DNA of 64,000 bases from positions 1,860,001 to 1,924,000 of the forward strand of contig NZ_JAHQYI010000001.1 in NCBI RefSeq assembly GCF_019061125.1, given 5' to 3'. Position 1 is the stretch's first letter, and the number at the start of each line of letters is the position of its first letter. This document shows, one piece after another, positions 56,141-64,000 of this stretch. The translations under genes and the position numbers were made by a program. The notes beneath the pieces are model-generated. The model was given only the letters and a program-made list of their open reading frames with translations, did not search any database and had not been told where the DNA came from. The DNA comes from Microbacterium sp. NC79 (GTDB taxonomy: Bacteria; Actinomycetota; Actinomycetes; Actinomycetales; Microbacteriaceae).

Positions 56141-57394
56141 CTACGTTCTTACGCTGGCCTGTGTCAGCGTAAGAACGGGCAGCGGGCGGCGAATGGCCAG
56201 GATAGCGACGCGCGTCACCGTTGCAAACATCAGGGCGATAAGCAGCAGGTTGCGAATGGTGATGATCGTGACGACAACAACGTCGGTCTGTAAGAACAGA
56301 TCGTAAAACAGCGGGTAAAGCAGGTGGGTGCAGGCCGCGATGATCACTCCGGTAATCGCGTACGGCAGCGCACGACGGCGATCCCACACCAGCCACAACA
56401 CAATCGGCGCGATCAGCCAGGTCTGAAACTGCGGCGAACCCACCTTGTTAAACACGATGAATGCCAGCACGGCCGCCATCGCGAGCGGCGGCATCAGCGC
56501 CTTCGCCGAGACACCTCGATGGTGCGCAATAAGGCCAAGCGCGGCAAGCGAGACGGCCGCGAGCAACAGCATGGGCGTGAGAATGTCGGCGAGCAACTCC
56601 ACGCCCGGCCCACCCACTTGGAATGTGATCAGCGCATAGTCGTACTCGATGCCGGCTCCGGGAACACCCGCGATCGCGCTCCACAGGAACGGGGTGGCAA
56701 AGACGGCCTCAGCCTGCAGTCCGCGAGAACTCTGCATCGACATGAAGCCGAACAGGAAGCTGATGCCGCCACCCAGCGCGACGATGGCCACCACCACGGC
56801 GCTGACGACGAGCGTGCCCTCGACGATGCGGCGTTTGCTGGTGAGTGACGCGAAGGCGGCCGCGAGAATCGCGCCGGTCCAGATCTTCATCCACGCAGCC
56901 ATCGCCAAAAGCGCCGATGCGACGACCGGATGCGAGCGAATGAGCAGCACGCCAACGACGGCGAATGGCACCGTCACGGCGTCAAGCCGGTACAGCGCAA
57001 TCGGACCAAGTGCGACGAGAAATATGATCCAGAACACGGCGGCTGCCCGGCGGGAGCGTGACCGGCCGCCACGCACCAAGTAGTGAAAAGCGATCGCGTC
57101 AAACACGAACACCACCAGCACCCAGGACCATTCGTAACCCATCACCGGCACGAAGAACTGCGCAAGAATCATCGGCATCAGCGCAAGCGGTGGGTACACC
57201 CACGGTTCGGTGACGCCCACAATCCCCTGCCCACGCATCGCGTAGGCAGACCAGGGTTGATACACATTCCACACGTCGTTGCGTGGCGAGTTCGGCTCAA
57301 CCCATCCCAGCCACGCGACCAGCACGTGGGCACCAACAAACAGGGCCCACAGCGCAAGCGCCCACATCAGGCCGACGCGGACGTGCGGTTTCAT
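56141..57394 (-). CDS. GT87-like integral membrane glycosyltransferase (DUF2029)
   Basis: The 417-residue polytopic protein has about ten to twelve transmembrane helices and an early DVWNVYQPWSAYAM block with acidic residues, consistent with DUF2029/GT87 polyprenyl-phosphate-mannose-dependent mannosyltransferases of actinobacteria. The family elongates phosphatidylinositol mannosides or lipoglycans outside the membrane. The ATG at 57394 overlaps the NAD(P)HX dehydratase stop (ATGA). A longer frame lies inside that gene. The exact acceptor is unknown. Confidence 0.72.
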   Translation of the reverse strand: MKPHVRVGLMWALALWALFVGAHVLVAWLGWVEPNSPRNDVWNVYQPWSAYAMRGQGIVGVTEPWVYPPLALMPMILAQFFVPVMGYEWSWVLVVFVFDAIAFHYLVRGGRSRSRRAAAVFWIIFLVALGPIALYRLDAVTVPFAVVGVLLIRSHPVVASALLAMAAWMKIWTGAILAAAFASLTSKRRIVEGTLVVSAVVVAIVALGGGISFLFGFMSMQSSRGLQAEAVFATPFLWSAIAGVPGAGIEYDYALITFQVGGPGVELLADILTPMLLLAAVSLAALGLIAHHRGVSAKALMPPLAMAAVLAFIVFNKVGSPQFQTWLIAPIVLWLVWDRRRALPYAITGVIIAACTHLLYPLFYDLFLQTDVVVVTIITIRNLLLIALMFATVTRVAILAIRRPLPVLTLTQASVRT

Positions 57395-58218
57395 GCTTCT
57401 CCGTTCAGCACGGCAGCAACCGCACCGGGTGCCGCGTCGGCAACGTCCATCGCTACGATCGGATGAGGGGTGACGGAACCACGATTCGCGGCGAGCGCAC
57501 CGGCTCTTGAGTGGAGAAAGACGCCGGTAGCTGCAGCCTGTGCGGCAGCTAGGTGAGTTGTCGGCCGCGCCTGCGCGATGACCGCGCCGATCATTCCGGC
57601 AAGCACATCGCCGGTGCCCGCGGTGGACAGCCACGGCGTTTCCACGGTGACGCACCACGACTGGTCGGCGCGAGGCGCAGAAATAAAGGTCTGCGCGCCC
57701 TTCAGCACCACCACAGCCCCAAGCTCCGTTGCCATGTTTGCGACGTCAGATGCGACGTCACCCGTGAGCGACATGCCATGGTGTTGCGCGAGACGGGCAA
57801 ATTCACCAGTGTGCGGCGTGATCACGGTCAACGCCTGTGGGGTGACAACAAGCTCAAGTGCACCCGCATCGGCGACCACGGGCGTCGAGCCGGTCAGCAG
57901 CTCCGTGGTTCCGGCCTCCAGGGCGTCCTGACGGGTTTGCCCAGAGCCGACGACCCAGGCGTCGCAACACCCACCTGTCGTAACCGTCTCCGGGCGCCGT
58001 GCGAGAACCAGCGCGCTCGCAGAACCGATGTACCGCACGAGACCGGCACCAGCACGCCATGCGCCTTCAACGCCAAGCACGGCCGCACCCGGGTAGGTCA
58101 GCGAGCCGGTACGCAACGCGACGACTCCGCGCGAGTACTTGTCATCTGACGCGGTTGCCGTGCGGATCACCGCGCGCGCATGTGCAGCGGTGAATGCCTC
58201 GACCCGCGTGTGCTTCAT
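57391..58218 (-). CDS. nnrD: ADP-dependent NAD(P)H-hydrate dehydratase
   Basis: The 275-residue YjeF-C domain enzyme repairs NAD(P)HX back to NAD(P)H. Family blocks: VLGVEGAWRAGAGLV, TPHTGEFARL, VVVLKGAQTFI and STAGTGDVLAGMIG, the last with the nucleotide-phosphate glycine loop. The epimerase domain (NnrE) is not fused and is not seen nearby. The start ATG 58218 follows TACCGT by six bases. It is the first gene of a two-gene operon with the GT87-like gene. Confidence 0.9.
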   Translation of the reverse strand: MKHTRVEAFTAAHARAVIRTATASDDKYSRGVVALRTGSLTYPGAAVLGVEGAWRAGAGLVRYIGSASALVLARRPETVTTGGCCDAWVVGSGQTRQDALEAGTTELLTGSTPVVADAGALELVVTPQALTVITPHTGEFARLAQHHGMSLTGDVASDVANMATELGAVVVLKGAQTFISAPRADQSWCVTVETPWLSTAGTGDVLAGMIGAVIAQARPTTHLAAAQAAATGVFLHSRAGALAANRGSVTPHPIVAMDVADAAPGAVAAVLNGEA

Positions 58219-58230
58219 ACGACCACGGTA
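58219..58230 (-). promoter_or_regulatory. -10 box and leaderless start of nnrD
   Basis: TACCGT (58225-58230) is followed by GGTCGT and ATG at 58218. The same box and spacing recur at guaB1. Confidence 0.45.
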
Positions 58231-58249
58231 CCGCCCGTAGCGCCGCCAG

Positions 58250-58295
58250 AAAGCCACGGGGCTGACGAGATTTCTCTCACCAGCCCCGTGGCTTT
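58250..58295 (-). terminator. Intrinsic terminator after the CNNM/CorC-type operon
   Basis: A 15-bp perfect stem (AAAGCCACGGGGCTG with CAGCCCCGTGGCTTT) with a 16-nt loop, 7 bp beyond the stop of the gene at 58303. The 3' arm ends in CTTT on the minus strand. Confidence 0.8.
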
Positions 58296-58302
58296 TGATC
58301 GA

Positions 58303-59364
58303 CTATCGGCTGGGCCGGCCACCACGCTCGGTAGCGTCTTGAACCTCACCGATGAGCTCTTCAATGATGTCTTCCAAGAACAGCACGGCGACGGTGTCAC
58401 CGGCGTCATTGCGAACGCGAGCCAGGTGCTTGCTGGCTCGCCTCATCAGCGCGAGCGCGTCTTCGAGATCTGTCGTGGTTTGCACAGGCACGAGATCGTG
58501 CACACGCTTTGCCGGAATGGCACGAATGCCAGCCGGGTCACCATCCTGCGTGACCCGCAGCACGTCCTTGAGGTGCACGTATCCGACCGGAAAGCTCTGC
58601 TCATCCACGATCACGTAACGCGAGTAGCCGTACTTGGCCACGGCCCTTTCGACGTCGTTCGGAGTGGTGCTTTCACCGAGCGTGACAAGACGCTCCAGCG
58701 GAACGGCAACGTCCATCGCCTTCTTATCGGTGAACTCGACGACGTTCGACACGGTGCCGGCGGTGTCATCCAGCACACCTTCTGCACGCGACTGGTTAAC
58801 GATCGTGGCAACCTCGTCGAGCGTGAATGTGGATGCGGCCTCGTTCTTCGGCTCAACGCGGAACAGGCGCAACACCGCGTTCGCGATCCAGTTCAACGTC
58901 CAAATGACGGGGTGAAACACCTTCGATATCCACACAAGCGGCGGCGCGAGCAACAGCACGGCGCGGTCAGGAACCGAGAACGCGAGGTTTTTCGGAACCA
59001 TCTCGCCGAAGACCACGTGCAGGTACGAGACCAGCAACAGGGCAATCACGAACGCGATCGTGTCGACCGTGCCCGCATCCAGATTGGTCAAGCCCAGCGG
59101 GTAGGCCAGCAGGTGGTGGATCGCGGGTTCTGACACGTTCAGAATCAGCAGCGAACAGATCGTGATGCCCAGCTGGCTGGTGGCCAGCATGAGCGTTGCG
59201 TGTTCCATCGCGAACAGAGCGGTCTTCGCCGAGCGTGACCCCTTTTCCGCGAGCGGCTCAATCTGTGAGCGACGAGCCGAGATCACGGCAAACTCGGCAC
59301 CGACGAAGAAGGCGTTACCGATGAGCAAAATCACCAACCAGACAATTCCCATCCAGTCGTTCAT
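58303..59364 (-). CDS. CNNM/CorC-type (hemolysin family) membrane protein, CBS pair
   Basis: The 353-residue protein has a DUF21 (CNNM) transmembrane domain with about four helices (IGNAFFVGAEFAVISARRSQIEPL) and a CBS-domain pair (VPLERLVTLGESTTP to DIIEELIGEV). It lacks the C-terminal CorC_HlyC domain. Relatives are implicated in Mg/Co efflux. The gene overlaps by four bases the larger paralogue upstream, and the pair may act as a heterodimer. Confidence 0.88.
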   Translation of the reverse strand: MNDWMGIVWLVILLIGNAFFVGAEFAVISARRSQIEPLAEKGSRSAKTALFAMEHATLMLATSQLGITICSLLILNVSEPAIHHLLAYPLGLTNLDAGTVDTIAFVIALLLVSYLHVVFGEMVPKNLAFSVPDRAVLLLAPPLVWISKVFHPVIWTLNWIANAVLRLFRVEPKNEAASTFTLDEVATIVNQSRAEGVLDDTAGTVSNVVEFTDKKAMDVAVPLERLVTLGESTTPNDVERAVAKYGYSRYVIVDEQSFPVGYVHLKDVLRVTQDGDPAGIRAIPAKRVHDLVPVQTTTDLEDALALMRRASKHLARVRNDAGDTVAVLFLEDIIEELIGEVQDATERGGRPSR

Positions 59365-60695
59365 TTGCTCTCACCCCCCTGCACTTCGATTTCCCCGGTG
59401 TCGGCTGGGACAAACTTCACGCGATCAACACGGCGACCGTCCATGCGCTGCACGGTGAGGGTTCCGTCCGCCACATCGACCTGATCGCCGACCTGCGGGA
59501 TACGCTCGAGCACGCTCATGATGAAGCCGCCGACGGTGTCGTACACATCACCTTCTGGCACGTGCACACCAGCGCGGTCAGCCAACTCGTCTGGCCTCAG
59601 CTCACCAGGGAACGTCATCGACTCTTTTCCACGGATCACCCCGGCGCGCATGCGGTCATGCTCGTCGAGCACTTCACCCACAATCTCTTCGACCAGGTCT
59701 TCCAGCGTGACGATGCCAGCGGTTCCGCCGTATTCATCCACCACGATGGCCATCTGATAGCCGCGCGAACGAAGCTCAGCGACAAGCACATCGAGGTGAA
59801 CGGTCTCCGGAACACGCAGCGCCTCGGTACTGAGGGCCGCCGCGGGTACGCTGTCGCGCTTCTCTCGAGGCACGCCGATCGCCGCCTTGAGGTGCACGAT
59901 GCCGATGATGTCATCCATCGACTCGCCGTATACCGGAAAGCGGCTGTGACCCGTGGTGCGGGCGAGAGTCACGACGTCATCCGCCGTGTCTTGCGCCGAT
60001 AGCGCCTGCACGCTGGGGCGCGGCGTCATCACGTCATCTGCCGACAGCCGAGCGAACGTCAACGAACGGTTCAGCAGGCTGGCGGTATCAGCTTCGAGCA
60101 CACCGGCGCTCGCCGAACGGCGCACAAGGCTGGACAGCTCTTCGGCCGAACGCGCACCGCTGAGCTCTTCTTTTGGTTCCACACCCATGGCACGAAGAAT
60201 GCCGTTGGCGGAACCATTAAGCATGACAATTGCCGGCTTGAAGACGGTGGTGAAAGCGGTTTGGAAGGGCACCACGATCTTGCCCGTCTGACGAGGCAAC
60301 GCCAGCGCAAAGTTCTTGGGCACCAACTCGCCAATGATCATTGACAACACGGTGGCAACGAACATGGCCACAATCGTGGCAATCGGTTGGGATACCGCGG
60401 TGGGCAGTCCCCACGACGCAAATATCGGCGCCATCAGCTTCGACATGGCCGGTTCCATCGTGTAACCGGTCAGCAGTGTGGTCAGCGTAATGCCGAGTTG
60501 TGCGCTGGAGAGGTGAGTCGAGGTGATCTTCAGCGCCGCGATCGTCATAGCGAGGCGCGTTTCACCGCGGTCGCGACGCGCTTCCAGGTCGGCACGGTCA
60601 AGGTTCACCAGGGCAAACTCACTGGCAACGAAGAGGCCGGTACCGATGGTGAGCAAGAGACCAATGGTCATTCCCAGCCAGGGCGCTAGCTCCAC
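59361..60695 (-). CDS. CNNM/CorC-type (hemolysin family) membrane protein with CorC_HlyC domain
   Basis: The 444-residue paralogue has the DUF21 domain ([23 protein letters not shown]), a CBS pair ([18 protein letters not shown] to [16 protein letters not shown]) and a C-terminal CorC_HlyC transporter-associated domain ([25 protein letters not shown] segment). CorC/HlyC proteins bind ligand near ATP or Mg. The start is GTG 60695. A 140-bp spacer separates it from guaB1; this spacer shows no clear element. Confidence 0.9.
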   Translation of the reverse strand: MELAPWLGMTIGLLLTIGTGLFVASEFALVNLDRADLEARRDRGETRLAMTIAALKITSTHLSSAQLGITLTTLLTGYTMEPAMSKLMAPIFASWGLPTAVSQPIATIVAMFVATVLSMIIGELVPKNFALALPRQTGKIVVPFQTAFTTVFKPAIVMLNGSANGILRAMGVEPKEELSGARSAEELSSLVRRSASAGVLEADTASLLNRSLTFARLSADDVMTPRPSVQALSAQDTADDVVTLARTTGHSRFPVYGESMDDIIGIVHLKAAIGVPREKRDSVPAAALSTEALRVPETVHLDVLVAELRSRGYQMAIVVDEYGGTAGIVTLEDLVEEIVGEVLDEHDRMRAGVIRGKESMTFPGELRPDELADRAGVHVPEGDVYDTVGGFIMSVLERIPQVGDQVDVADGTLTVQRMDGRRVDRVKFVPADTGEIEVQGGESK

Positions 60696-60835
60696 AGCAA
60701 TTCACCCCCAACCTTCGGGGCGCAGGAACAGAGGGGCGTGTATCTACAACTGGGAGGGTCGTCCATCGTGTCCGCAAGTCTAACGGAACTTCCTGAACAC
60801 GAGCTTTCGATCGATGTGTGACACCTCGCCGAGAA

Positions 60836-62296
60836 TCACCAGCTGACGGCGAGAGATTTGCCTTCTTCATATCCCGCTGCCGATTGCAGGCCAATGCGAG
60901 CACGCTCGTGAAATTCGGGAAGCGTGCGGGCACCTGTGTACGTGAACGACGAGCGCACGCCGCTGGTGATCATGTCGAGGAGGTCTTCAACGCTCGGGCG
61001 GAGCGGATCGAGATAAATCTTTGACGAGGAAATGCCCTCGGCAAAAAGTTCTTTGCGGGCTCGCTCGTAGGCGCTCAGCCGGCCAAAGCGGGCCTGCACC
61101 GCCTTCGTCGACGCCATTCCCCACGACTCTTTGTACACGCGCCCCTGCTCATCACGGAGAAGCTCTCCAGGTGACTCAATGGTTCCGGCAAACCACGAAC
61201 CAATCATGATCGACGCCGCTCCAGCCGCGAGCGCCAAAGCAACATCACGCGGGTAACGCACGCCGCCATCGGCCCAAACGTGGGCACCCATGTCTTGCGC
61301 CGCCTGCGCAGTTTCTAATACGGCTGAGAACTGCGGGCGCCCCACCGCAGTCATCATGCGCGTGGTGCACATGGCTCCTGGCCCCACGCCTACTTTCAGA
61401 ATGGTTGCGCCCGCGGTCACGAGGTCGTGGACCGCATCAACGGTGACAATATTGCCTGCCACGATCGGTAGGCCGAGGTTCAAAGCAGCGACAGTCCTGA
61501 TCGCTTCGACCATGCTGTGTTGGTGCCCGTGCGCGGTGTCGAGCACGAGAACGTCAACGCCCGCCGCGGCGAGCGCTTTCGCCTTCGCCGTGATGTCGCC
61601 GTTGATGCCGATGGCCGCCGCAACTGCCAATCGTCCATTCGAATCCAGCGCAGGCGGGTAGATCGTCGCACGCAACATGCTGCGTGCGCTCGCCGTTCCT
61701 ACGATGACGCCGTGGCGGTTTCGCACCAGCATGATCTCGCTGTCTGTCTCATCGATTAGGTCGAACGCCGCCCGAGCGGATGTCACATCGTCAGCGTCAA
61801 TCGCCGGTGCTGCGGCGGCGACGAGGTCGCCAAGTGCGGCGTCGGCCAGCACGGACGCCAACCGCTCACCCGTCACCACTCCCCGCACGTTCGCTTCGCC
61901 AAGGGGCGCATGCGGGTCACGCACAACAACGACCCCCACGCCGGACACCGCCGGAACCAGCCGGAGCGCATCGGCCGCCGTTGCCGCTTCAGACAACACG
62001 ATCGGGGTATCCCACAGCGCTGGTTGCTCCTTCACCCAGCGGATTGCGGCATCAAGTTCTTGGAGTGGAACATCCTGTGGCAGCACGGCAAGCCCACCGC
62101 GACGCGCCATCGTCGCCGCCATCCGCGGCCCCGTCACCGAGTTCATGTTGGAAGCGACCAACGGGATGCGCGCCGGGGTGCCATCGGACGGTGTGAGATC
62201 CACATCCAGCCGACTCGTCACGCTTGACCGCGATGGCACCAAAAAGACGTCGCTGTACGTCAGATCGACCTGAGGCTGTTCGCCGATGAACTCCAT
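60836..62296 (-). CDS. guaB1: GuaB1-family IMP dehydrogenase-related protein (GMP reductase-like)
   Basis: The 486-residue TIM-barrel protein has the IMPDH/GMPR catalytic-loop motif GPGAMCTTRMMTAVG with active-site cysteine and an inserted CBS region (about residues 90-215). GuaB1 proteins are an actinobacterial family long annotated as IMPDH-related; in mycobacteria a member was shown to be a GMP reductase. YSDVFLVPSRS at the N-terminus and YKESWGMASTKAVQARFG are typical. The start ATG follows TACCGT by six bases. Confidence 0.9.
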   Translation of the reverse strand: MEFIGEQPQVDLTYSDVFLVPSRSSVTSRLDVDLTPSDGTPARIPLVASNMNSVTGPRMAATMARRGGLAVLPQDVPLQELDAAIRWVKEQPALWDTPIVLSEAATAADALRLVPAVSGVGVVVVRDPHAPLGEANVRGVVTGERLASVLADAALGDLVAAAAPAIDADDVTSARAAFDLIDETDSEIMLVRNRHGVIVGTASARSMLRATIYPPALDSNGRLAVAAAIGINGDITAKAKALAAAGVDVLVLDTAHGHQHSMVEAIRTVAALNLGLPIVAGNIVTVDAVHDLVTAGATILKVGVGPGAMCTTRMMTAVGRPQFSAVLETAQAAQDMGAHVWADGGVRYPRDVALALAAGAASIMIGSWFAGTIESPGELLRDEQGRVYKESWGMASTKAVQARFGRLSAYERARKELFAEGISSSKIYLDPLRPSVEDLLDMITSGVRSSFTYTGARTLPEFHERARIGLQSAAGYEEGKSLAVSW

Positions 62297-62308
62297 ATCA
62301 TCACGGTA
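62297..62308 (-). promoter_or_regulatory. -10 box and leaderless start of guaB1
   Basis: TACCGT (62303-62308) is followed by GATGAT and the ATG at 62296. Confidence 0.45.
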
Positions 62309-62444
62309 CGCCTGAGCCGACCAGGCGTGCGCGAACCGCCGAATGCTGGGGACAACATTTCTGTTGCACCCCGATCACGCCCCGATGTTTCGGCATTGTG
62401 ATCGTAACGATCAGCGCGGCGCTCAAGCACCGCCGGATCTGCGT

Positions 62445-62450
62445 TAGGCT
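62445..62450 (+). promoter_or_regulatory. -10 box upstream of kgd
   Basis: TAGGCT about 75 bp before the GTG start suggests a leader of about 68 nt. The divergent gap 62297-62525 otherwise holds no clear element. Confidence 0.4.
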
Positions 62451-62525
62451 TGAGGGGTCCTGCGTGTGGGCAGAAGTGTGCCCCCAGGGCTCCAGGATCA
62501 TCACGACGAAAGTGGGCGATCGAGC

Positions 62526-64000
62526 GTGTCGAGCCAGTTGACGGGCATCGGTGCTTCGAACGATGGAGAGTTCGGGGCCAATGAATGGCTTGTCGAAGAA
62601 CTCTATGAACAGTTCAAGGCAGATAAGAACTCAGTAGATAAGGCATGGTGGCCCGTTCTTGAGGCCTACCAGCCCCAGACAGGCGCAACGACTGCTCCGG
62701 CCTCTACTGCCAAAACCGCGGCCCCGGCTGCAACGGAGCCGCGCCCGATAACGGCGCCGATTCCGGTGATCGGATCACAGCCTGTAGCGAAGACGACCGC
62801 AAAGCCGGCCGCGCCACAGCCGATTCCGGCACAGGCACCGAAGTCGACGGTGGCGGAACCTGATGAGGGCGGTGACGAAGATGTCGTCACGCCGCTGCGT
62901 GGCATCTTCAAGACGATCGCCGCAAACATGGACATTTCGCTGACGTTGCCAACGGCAACGAGCGTTCGCACCATCCCGGCGAAGCTGATGATCGATAACC
63001 GCATCGTCATCAACAACCACATGGCACGTGCCCGCGGTGGCAAGGTCTCGTTCACGCACATCATCGGCTGGGCCATGATTCAGGCGCTGAAAGAGTTCCC
63101 GAGCCAGAACGTGTACTACGACGAGATCAACGGCAAGCCGTCGGTCATCGCTCCGGCACACGTTGGCCTCGGTATCGCTATCGACCTTCCGCGCCCCGAT
63201 GGCACCCGCGCTCTCGTGGTTCCGTCCATCAAGCGCGCTGAGACTCTCACGTTTACCGAGTTCCTCTCCGCGTACGAAGACCTCGTCGCGCGTGCTCGTG
63301 ACAACAAGCTGACGGCAGCCGACTACCAGGGCGCAACAATTTCGCTCACCAACCCTGGCGGCATCGGAACCGTACACTCGGTTCCGCGTCTCAGCAAGGG
63401 CCAGGGTTGCATCATCGGCGCCGGTGCGCTCGAGTACCCCGCAGAGTTCCAGGGCTCGTCGGAGCGTCTGCTGGCTGAGATGGCGATCGGTAAGACGATC
63501 ACCCTCACCAGCACGTACGACCACCGCGTTATTCAGGGTGCTGGTTCCGGTCAGTACCTGAAGAAGGTGCACGAACTCCTGATCGGCCAGCGTGGCTTCT
63601 ACGAGGGCATCTTCGCGGCGCTGCGTATTCCGTACGCACCGATCCGTTGGGCATCTGACATCAAGGTTGACCTTGCTGAGCGCGTCGACAAGCAGGCGCG
63701 CGTGCAAGACCTGATCAACGCATACCGCGTTCGCGGCCACCTGATGGCTGACGTCGACCCACTCGAGTATGTGCAGCGTTCACACCCTGACCTCGAGATC
63801 GAATCCCACGGTCTGACGTTCTGGGATCTTGACCGCGAATTCGTCGTCGGCGGCTTCGGCGGCAAGCGTGCCATGAAGCTTCGTGACGTTCTCGGTGTGC
63901 TGCGTGACTCGTACTGCCGCACCATCGGCATTGAGTACATGCACATTCAAGACCCCGAGCAGCGTGCCTGGTTCCAGGAGCGCGTTGAGGTCAAGTACCA
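62526..64000 (+). CDS. kgd: Multifunctional 2-oxoglutarate decarboxylase/dehydrogenase (Kgd/OdhA), 5' part
   Basis: The frame is open to the end of the window; 491 codons are visible of about 1,220 expected. The order matches actinobacterial Kgd/OdhA: a short N-terminal E1o-like segment (ANEWLVEELYEQFKADKNSVDKAWW), an Ala/Pro/Thr linker, an E2 succinyltransferase catalytic domain (residues about 115-360, with TSTYDHRVIQGAGSG), then the start of the ThDP-binding E1 domain (DLINAYRVRGHLMADVDPL). It converts 2-oxoglutarate to succinyl-CoA with partner E3 in the TCA cycle; in actinobacteria it is controlled by the FHA protein OdhI/GarA. The start is the GTG at 62526. Confidence 0.95.
   Translation, partial: MSSQLTGIGASNDGEFGANEWLVEELYEQFKADKNSVDKAWWPVLEAYQPQTGATTAPASTAKTAAPAATEPRPITAPIPVIGSQPVAKTTAKPAAPQPIPAQAPKSTVAEPDEGGDEDVVTPLRGIFKTIAANMDISLTLPTATSVRTIPAKLMIDNRIVINNHMARARGGKVSFTHIIGWAMIQALKEFPSQNVYYDEINGKPSVIAPAHVGLGIAIDLPRPDGTRALVVPSIKRAETLTFTEFLSAYEDLVARARDNKLTAADYQGATISLTNPGGIGTVHSVPRLSKGQGCIIGAGALEYPAEFQGSSERLLAEMAIGKTITLTSTYDHRVIQGAGSGQYLKKVHELLIGQRGFYEGIFAALRIPYAPIRWASDIKVDLAERVDKQARVQDLINAYRVRGHLMADVDPLEYVQRSHPDLEIESHGLTFWDLDREFVVGGFGGKRAMKLRDVLGVLRDSYCRTIGIEYMHIQDPEQRAWFQERVEVKY

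Overview
The window looks like a chromosomal segment of a high-GC actinobacterium, most likely a Microbacteriaceae (Microbacterium-like). The evidence is the gene content and order: argS-lysA-hom-thrB-rho, prfA/prmC-tsaC-WecA-like-atpBEFHAGDC, DUF3097, GuaB1-type IMP dehydrogenase-related protein, and an actinobacterial multifunctional 2-oxoglutarate decarboxylase (Kgd). Codon use is GC-rich, and many promoters place a TANNNT -10 box only 6-7 nt upstream of the start codon, the layout of leaderless actinobacterial mRNAs. Genus-level assignment is inference.

Layout. 0-7.5 kb: end of an FKBP-like lipoprotein, a PlsC acyltransferase, OsmC-like protein, type-II asparaginase, an orphan EccC/FtsK-like double ATPase, a PP2C phosphatase and YaaA. 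7.5-17.8 kb: a long minus-strand run prmC-tsaC-WecA/MraY-like transferase-small membrane protein-complete F1Fo ATP synthase. 17.9-21.1 kb: a plus-strand cysK-cysE-amidase module that separates prmC from prfA. 21.1-30.3 kb: minus-strand zinc-ribbon membrane protein, prfA, rho (long disordered N-terminus), thrB, hom, lysA, argS; no thrC lies between hom and thrB. 30.3-36.6 kb: transglutaminase-like protein, lipoprotein, membrane protein, SnoaL-like protein, a broken transposase-like gene, tRNA-Arg(CCG), a clustered repeat, trmB and DUF3097. 36.7-41 kb: TPM-domain protein with a PspA homologue, arginase-family protein and an HExxH protein. 41-42.6 kb: a stand-alone SIP-domain protein under a clear DtxR/IdeR-type iron box, a tyrosine phosphatase and an AhpD-like protein. 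42.8-48.8 kb: alpha/beta hydrolase and a complete Dpp/Opp-type ABC importer. 48.9-62.3 kb: GNAT, ung, SDR, metZ-metX, Nudix, SDR, thiamine-binding-like protein, GT87-like membrane protein, NAD(P)HX dehydratase, two CNNM/CorC-type proteins and guaB1. From 62.5 kb: the 5' part of kgd, running off the window.

How the genes work together. Energy (ATP synthase, Kgd), [11 protein letters not shown] termination (prfA, prmC), transcription termination (rho), cysteine synthesis (cysE, cysK), sulfhydrylation-route methionine synthesis (metX, metZ) and the aspartate-derived amino acids (lysA, hom, thrB) form tight operons with 1-4 nt overlaps. Most of the window is ordinary core genome.

The most unusual signal is not a gene. 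An exact octamer, TGGTTCCG (complement CGGAACCA), occurs about 54 times on the two strands by hand count, roughly one per 1.2 kb and about 20-fold above base-composition expectation. It is nearly strand-balanced, avoids the ATP synthase operon, and is clustered five-fold with mostly 20-bp spacing beside tRNA-Arg. Its density and balance resemble DNA-uptake sequences of Neisseria and Pasteurellaceae. A second dispersed element is a 69-bp palindrome present twice in intergenic DNA.
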